A DNA stretch of 9,158 nt from Erysipelotrichaceae bacterium. GTDB lineage: Bacteria; Bacillota_I; Bacilli_A; Erysipelotrichales; Erysipelotrichaceae. This document shows positions 6,621 to 9,158 of this stretch, piece by piece; position 1 is the stretch's first letter; each line of letters begins with the position of its first letter. The stretch covers positions 1-9,158 of the forward strand of contig CAAEDX010000056.1 in the NCBI GenBank assembly GCA_900754715.1. Direction: 5' to 3'. The notes under the pieces are model-generated. The model made no database searches. It was not told where the DNA came from and saw only the letters and a list, made by a program, of their open reading frames with translations. Made by a program: the position numbers and the translations under genes.

Positions 6621-6677
6621 AAATTGTATCGCATATTGCGAAAAATATCATTCAAAATTTGCGATTTTATACAATTT
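6621..6677. repeat. Large imperfect inverted repeat in the AT-rich gap before the DUF349 gene
   Basis: AAATTGTAT (6621-6629) and ATACAATTT (6669-6677) are perfect 9-base arms. CGCA (6630-6633) pairs with TGCG (6660-6663) inside them, leaving five unpaired bases on one side. Within it, TCGCATATTGCGA (6629-6641) is itself a palindrome, and TTTGCGAT (6658-6665) supplies another TGCGA half-site. The 157-base gap 6557-6713 must hold the DUF349 promoter. Candidate -10 boxes on the minus strand are TACAAT (6628-6623) and TATATT (6621-6616), both with poor -35 boxes. I see no clear terminator for the amidase gene here. Confidence 0.5.
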
Positions 6678-6713
6678 TTTATCCTTTTTTTGCATAGCGG
6701 CGCTTTTCTTCCC

Positions 6714-7427
6714 TCATTCTGCGGCCATTTGCGCCTGCAGTTCAGCCATAATGCCCCGCGCGATGCACTCCGCCAGCATCTGTTGTCCCTGCGCGCTGCG
6801 CAGCACGTCCGCTTCCTCTGCGTTGGTGATGAACCCGACCTCTACCAGCATGGCATCCATGCCGCTGGCGTCGACCACATACAGCGGTGTATTCACCGTG
6901 CTCTTGATCCCGCGTTCATGGCTCCAGCCCTGGCGGGCAAATTCCGCATGGATGCGCTGTGCCATATCGAACATCATTTCGCTGTCGGCGCGGATATATG
7001 TCTCATAGCCCGAAGCATCCGTGTTTTCCGCAGCATTCAGATGGATCGAGATCAGCATGTCCGCATGAGCTGCCTGGGCGATATGCACCCGGGTCGCAAG
7101 GTCTTCCGCTTCCCGCGCCGGCCAGCTGACCGCATCACTGTCTCTGGTATAGACCACGCGCAGATCGCTTTCACCTTCCAGGATCGCACCGGCACGCAAT
7201 GCGATCTGCAGCGCGATGTCTTTTTCCATCGTTCCATCTGCCGCGATGCTTCCTGGATCATATCCGCCATGCCCGCTGTCCAACACGATGATCCATGCCG
7301 GCGGATCGATCAGATCCGCGATGCGCTGACGCAGCGGTCCCGCCGCCAGGATGACGGCCAGCGCGAGCAGCGCCCCCAAGATCCGCTTTCTGCTGCGTCG
7401 CCTGTGTCTGCGGCGCACTCGCTCCAT
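6714..7427 (-). CDS. Membrane-anchored N-acetylmuramoyl-L-alanine amidase (Amidase_3)
   Basis: 237 residues. A strongly basic N-terminus (RRRHRRRSRKR) precedes one hydrophobic segment (about 16-30), a signal anchor that would place the domain outside the membrane. The Amidase_3 domain fills 45-232, with the zinc ligands visible: His53 in 'LDSGHGGYDPGS', Glu68 in 'MEKDIAL', His129 in 'SIHLNA', and the catalytic Glu196 in 'MLVEVGFITN'. The family cleaves the bond between N-acetylmuramic acid and L-alanine in peptidoglycan. Length and layout resemble CwlD of Bacillus, but nothing here proves a sporulation role, so no symbol is given. No separate wall-binding repeats are present. AAAGGAGGAGG (7434-7444) lies 6 bases before the start. 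The gene is read from an extended -10 promoter divergent to the phosphatase gene. Confidence 0.92.
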   Translation of the reverse strand: MERVRRRHRRRSRKRILGALLALAVILAAGPLRQRIADLIDPPAWIIVLDSGHGGYDPGSIAADGTMEKDIALQIALRAGAILEGESDLRVVYTRDSDAVSWPAREAEDLATRVHIAQAAHADMLISIHLNAAENTDASGYETYIRADSEMMFDMAQRIHAEFARQGWSHERGIKSTVNTPLYVVDASGMDAMLVEVGFITNAEEADVLRSAQGQQMLAECIARGIMAELQAQMAAE

Positions 7428-7453
7428 CGTGTTCCTCCTCCTTTGACTTCCCC

Positions 7454-7462
7454 ATTATACCA
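7454..7462 (-). promoter_or_regulatory. Amidase gene promoter, extended -10
   Basis: The minus strand reads TGG-TATAAT (7462-7454), an extended -10. No convincing -35 is seen 16-18 bases upstream. Transcription would begin near 7447, about 20 bases before the start codon. Confidence 0.7.
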
Positions 7463-7500
7463 TATTTTTCGTCATTCTCCGCGTTTCCATGCCAGCTTTT

Positions 7501-7509
7501 TGCTATAAT
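7501..7509 (+). promoter_or_regulatory. Promoter of the HAD-rlmD pair, extended -10
   Basis: TGC-TATAAT (7501-7509) is an extended -10 with no good -35. Transcription would start near 7516, only about 10 bases before the ATG at 7526. The two divergent -10 boxes are 44 bases apart, so their upstream elements share the same DNA. Confidence 0.7.
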
Positions 7510-7525
7510 GGGAACGGTGAAAAAT

Positions 7526-8113
7526 ATGATCAAAAACATAGTATTCGACATCGGCAATGTCCTGATGTCCTTCCAGCCGATGCGCGCGTTTCAGCACATC
7601 GTGCATCACGAGACATTATGCCCGCTGCTCTTTCGATCGCAGCTGTGGCTCGACTACGACCGCGGCACTTGCACGCTCGATGAGCTGCGCGCAAGATGCA
7701 CAGACGCTTTCCCGCAGCATCGCCAGAGCATCATGGCCATGCTGGAAAACTGGCCGCAGATCCTGCAGCCGATCCAGCCGATGACTGCCTTCCGCCAGGA
7801 ATGCAAGGATCATGGCTATGGCATCTACATCATCTCCAACCTGAATGAGGATTCCGCGCGTTTCATGCAGGAACGCTACGCGCTCTTCGACGGCCTGGAC
7901 GGCGCCATCCTCTCTTATCAAGAACACTTGCTCAAGCCCGATCCGCAGATGTTCTGGCTGTTGCTGACGCGCTATGCGCTGCGCCCAGAGACCTGCTTGT
8001 TTCTCGATGATTCCCCAGACAACGTAAACGCGGCCCGCCGCATCGGCATGCGGGCCGTGCGCGTGGATGATCCTGCCGCCGCCGTCAAGGAAGCGAGGGA
8101 ACTGCTGTGCTGA
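7526..8113 (+). CDS. HAD-superfamily phosphatase, YihX-like
   Basis: 195 residues, typical for single-domain HAD phosphatases with a helical cap. Motif I is 'VFDIGNVL' with the nucleophile Asp8. The usual acid/base Asp two residues later is Gly10, as in the 'FDLGNV' subfamily that includes E. coli YihX (alpha-glucose-1-phosphate phosphatase). Motif II is Ser104 in 'YIISNLN', motif III Lys137 in 'LLKPDP', and motif IV Asp161-Asp162 in 'FLDDSPDN', the magnesium site. The cap lies between about 16 and 85. A small cytosolic phosphate ester is the likely substrate, but it cannot be named. The start at 7526 is preferred because the in-frame ATG at 7508 lies inside the -10 box; the ribosome site is weak (GGTG, 7516-7519). 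The last 7 bases overlap the start of the methyltransferase gene, so the two form an operon. Confidence 0.88.
   Translation: MIKNIVFDIGNVLMSFQPMRAFQHIVHHETLCPLLFRSQLWLDYDRGTCTLDELRARCTDAFPQHRQSIMAMLENWPQILQPIQPMTAFRQECKDHGYGIYIISNLNEDSARFMQERYALFDGLDGAILSYQEHLLKPDPQMFWLLLTRYALRPETCLFLDDSPDNVNAARRIGMRAVRVDDPAAAVKEARELLC
8095..8099 (+). promoter_or_regulatory. Ribosome binding site supporting the GTG start of the methyltransferase
   Basis: GAGGG lies inside the end of the HAD gene, 7 bases before GTG 8107. This supports a non-ATG start that overlaps the HAD stop, and so translational coupling. Confidence 0.7.
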
Positions 8114-9158
8114 AGCCCGGAACGCTCATCGAAGGGACCATCCGCTCGATGCGCAGGGGCCGCGGCATCCTGCACTATGGCAAAGACACCGTCTTCGTGC
8201 AGCACGCCCTGCCCGGCGAGCGAGTCAAGGTACGTATCGGCAAACGCCTGCATGATGGATACAGCGCCGGCCTCACCGCCGTGTGCAAAGCGCATCCTGA
8301 CCGCGTCAGCCCGCCATGCCCGCTGTACGGGCGCTGCGGCAGCTGCCAGCTCATGCACCTGAGCTACGAGGGACAGTTAAGATGGAAAAAGGAACAGATC
8401 AGCCGCGAAGCAAAGAAAGCCGGACTGCCGCTTCAAGTTCATGATGTCATCGGCATGAAAGACCCTTACCACTATCGCAACAAGATGATCATCGGCTTCG
8501 GCCGTGATGAAAAAGGCCAGCTCTGTGCCGGCCTGTACGAAGAATTTACGCATCATATCGTGCCTTACCGCCGCTGCCTGATGCATCCAGAACACGGTGA
8601 CGACATCATCGCCACCATCCTGACGCTCATGAAGAAACTGCGAATTGAGCCTTATGATGAACGCCGCCGACGCGGCTTCCTGCGCCACGTGTTGCTGCGC
8701 ATGACGCACGATGGCAGCGCGGTCCTCGTCACCCTTGTCTGCAGCGACGACCGCTTTCCCGCGCGCAAGGCTTTTGTCAGCGAGCTGGTACACCGGCATC
8801 CCGACATCCATACCATCGTGCTCAACGTCAACCGCCGGCAGACCAGCGTCGTGCTGGGGCAGGAAGAGCGGATCCTGTATGGCCCGGGAATCATCACCGA
8901 TGAGCTGCTTGGCCACACTTTTGCCCTCTCCGCCTCTTCTTTTTATCAGATCAATCATCTGCAGTGCGAACGGCTCTATGCGCAAGCTTACGCGCTGCTG
9001 CAGCCAACAGAAGACATGCGTGTGCTGGATGCCTATTGCGGCATCGGCACGATCGGCCTTGGCATCGCTGGTTCCATCCGCGCGCTGACCGGCGTCGAGA
9101 TCAACGAACAAGCCGTGAAGAACGCCCGGGAAAACGCCCGCCGCAACCAGATCCGCAA
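8107..9158 (+). CDS. rlmD: 23S rRNA (uracil-5-)-methyltransferase, RlmD/RumA type, 5' part
   Basis: The frame runs from GTG 8107 through 350 codons to the window edge; the family is about 430-460 residues, so roughly 100 are missing. Residues 4-55 are a TRAM RNA-binding domain ('GTLIEGTIRSMRRGRGILHYG'-like opening). Cys71, Cys77 and Cys80 (C-x5-C-x2-C in 'CPLYGRCGSC') plus Cys157 ('YRRCLMHP') match the Fe-S cluster ligands of RumA. 'SSFYQIN' (277-283) and the SAM-binding 'DAYCGIGTIGL' (308-318) mark the methyltransferase domain, and Glu335-Asn337 ('GVEINEQAV') follows. The catalytic Cys and the final Glu motif would lie beyond the window. The family makes 5-methyluridine in 23S rRNA using S-adenosylmethionine. 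In Bacillota a related enzyme modifies two sites (RlmCD), so the exact uridine is uncertain. It is translated with the HAD gene from one promoter. Confidence 0.9.
   Translation, partial: MLKPGTLIEGTIRSMRRGRGILHYGKDTVFVQHALPGERVKVRIGKRLHDGYSAGLTAVCKAHPDRVSPPCPLYGRCGSCQLMHLSYEGQLRWKKEQISREAKKAGLPLQVHDVIGMKDPYHYRNKMIIGFGRDEKGQLCAGLYEEFTHHIVPYRRCLMHPEHGDDIIATILTLMKKLRIEPYDERRRRGFLRHVLLRMTHDGSAVLVTLVCSDDRFPARKAFVSELVHRHPDIHTIVLNVNRRQTSVVLGQEERILYGPGIITDELLGHTFALSASSFYQINHLQCERLYAQAYALLQPTEDMRVLDAYCGIGTIGLGIAGSIRALTGVEINEQAVKNARENARRNQIR

Noticed and set aside
6557..6655. N-terminal extension of the DUF349 protein to ATG 6655
   Set aside because: It crosses the AT-rich inverted repeat region and has no ribosome site. 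GGAGG at 6565-6569 points to 6556.
6465..7508. 347-codon plus-strand ORF
   Set aside because: It runs antisense across two unrelated genes and the AT-rich gap, with no ribosome site or recognisable motif. The amidase on the other strand has all its catalytic residues.
8377..9111. 244-codon minus-strand ORF
   Set aside because: It lies opposite the methyltransferase, whose frame shows TRAM, Fe-S cysteines and the SAM motif.

Overview
The window looks like chromosomal DNA of a fairly GC-rich Bacillota (Firmicute), possibly an Erysipelotrichia-like gut commensal. Direct evidence is strong AAGGAGG-type ribosome sites, several TGn-TATAAT promoters, a near-consensus CcpA cre site, two ECF-transporter S components, and a very large secreted multidomain protein of the type gut Bacillota use on host glycans. 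Coding DNA is GC-rich with G/C-biased third positions, while regulatory gaps are AT-rich. This bias opens many long antisense ORFs that are not genes. The family-level assignment is inference.

Layout. (1) 1-390 (+): 3' end of an ECF S component, closed by an intrinsic terminator (399-437). (2) 391-620: gene-free gap with overlapping inverted repeats and an extended -10 promoter, leading to bioY (621-1166, +), a biotin S component, with its own terminator (1175-1208). (3) 1207-5160 (-): a convergent 1317-residue exoenzyme with a signal peptide, three copies of a YGGDDHW-type beta-sandwich module, Ig-like Big_2 domains, a GH123-like catalytic region with an Asp-Glu pair, and a C-terminal membrane anchor. 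Its promoter (5238-5267) is overlapped by the cre site (5261-5276), so it is probably a single-gene, carbon-repressed unit. (4) 5396-6556 (-): a tandem-repeat DUF349 protein with a good terminator (5349-5383). (5) 6557-6713: AT-rich gap with a large imperfect inverted repeat and repeated TGCGA half-sites. (6) 6714-7427 (-): membrane-anchored N-acetylmuramoyl-L-alanine amidase (Amidase_3). (7) 7428-7525: compact divergent promoter region. (8) 7526-8113 (+): YihX-like HAD phosphatase, overlapping by 7 bases the GTG start of (9) 8107-9158 (+, cut by the window end), an RlmD/RumA-type 23S rRNA uracil-5-methyltransferase with TRAM and Fe-S cluster motifs.

How the genes fit together: the left end serves vitamin uptake, the middle gene degrades extracellular glycans, and the right end is housekeeping (cell wall hydrolysis, phosphatase, rRNA modification). 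I see no mobile element, CRISPR array, tRNA or rRNA, and no phage or defence genes. The strongest candidates for new biology are the architecture of the large GH123-like protein (triplicated module, half-deleted Ig domain, non-LPXTG anchor) and its cre-overlapped promoter. The window does not contain an obviously undescribed multi-gene system.
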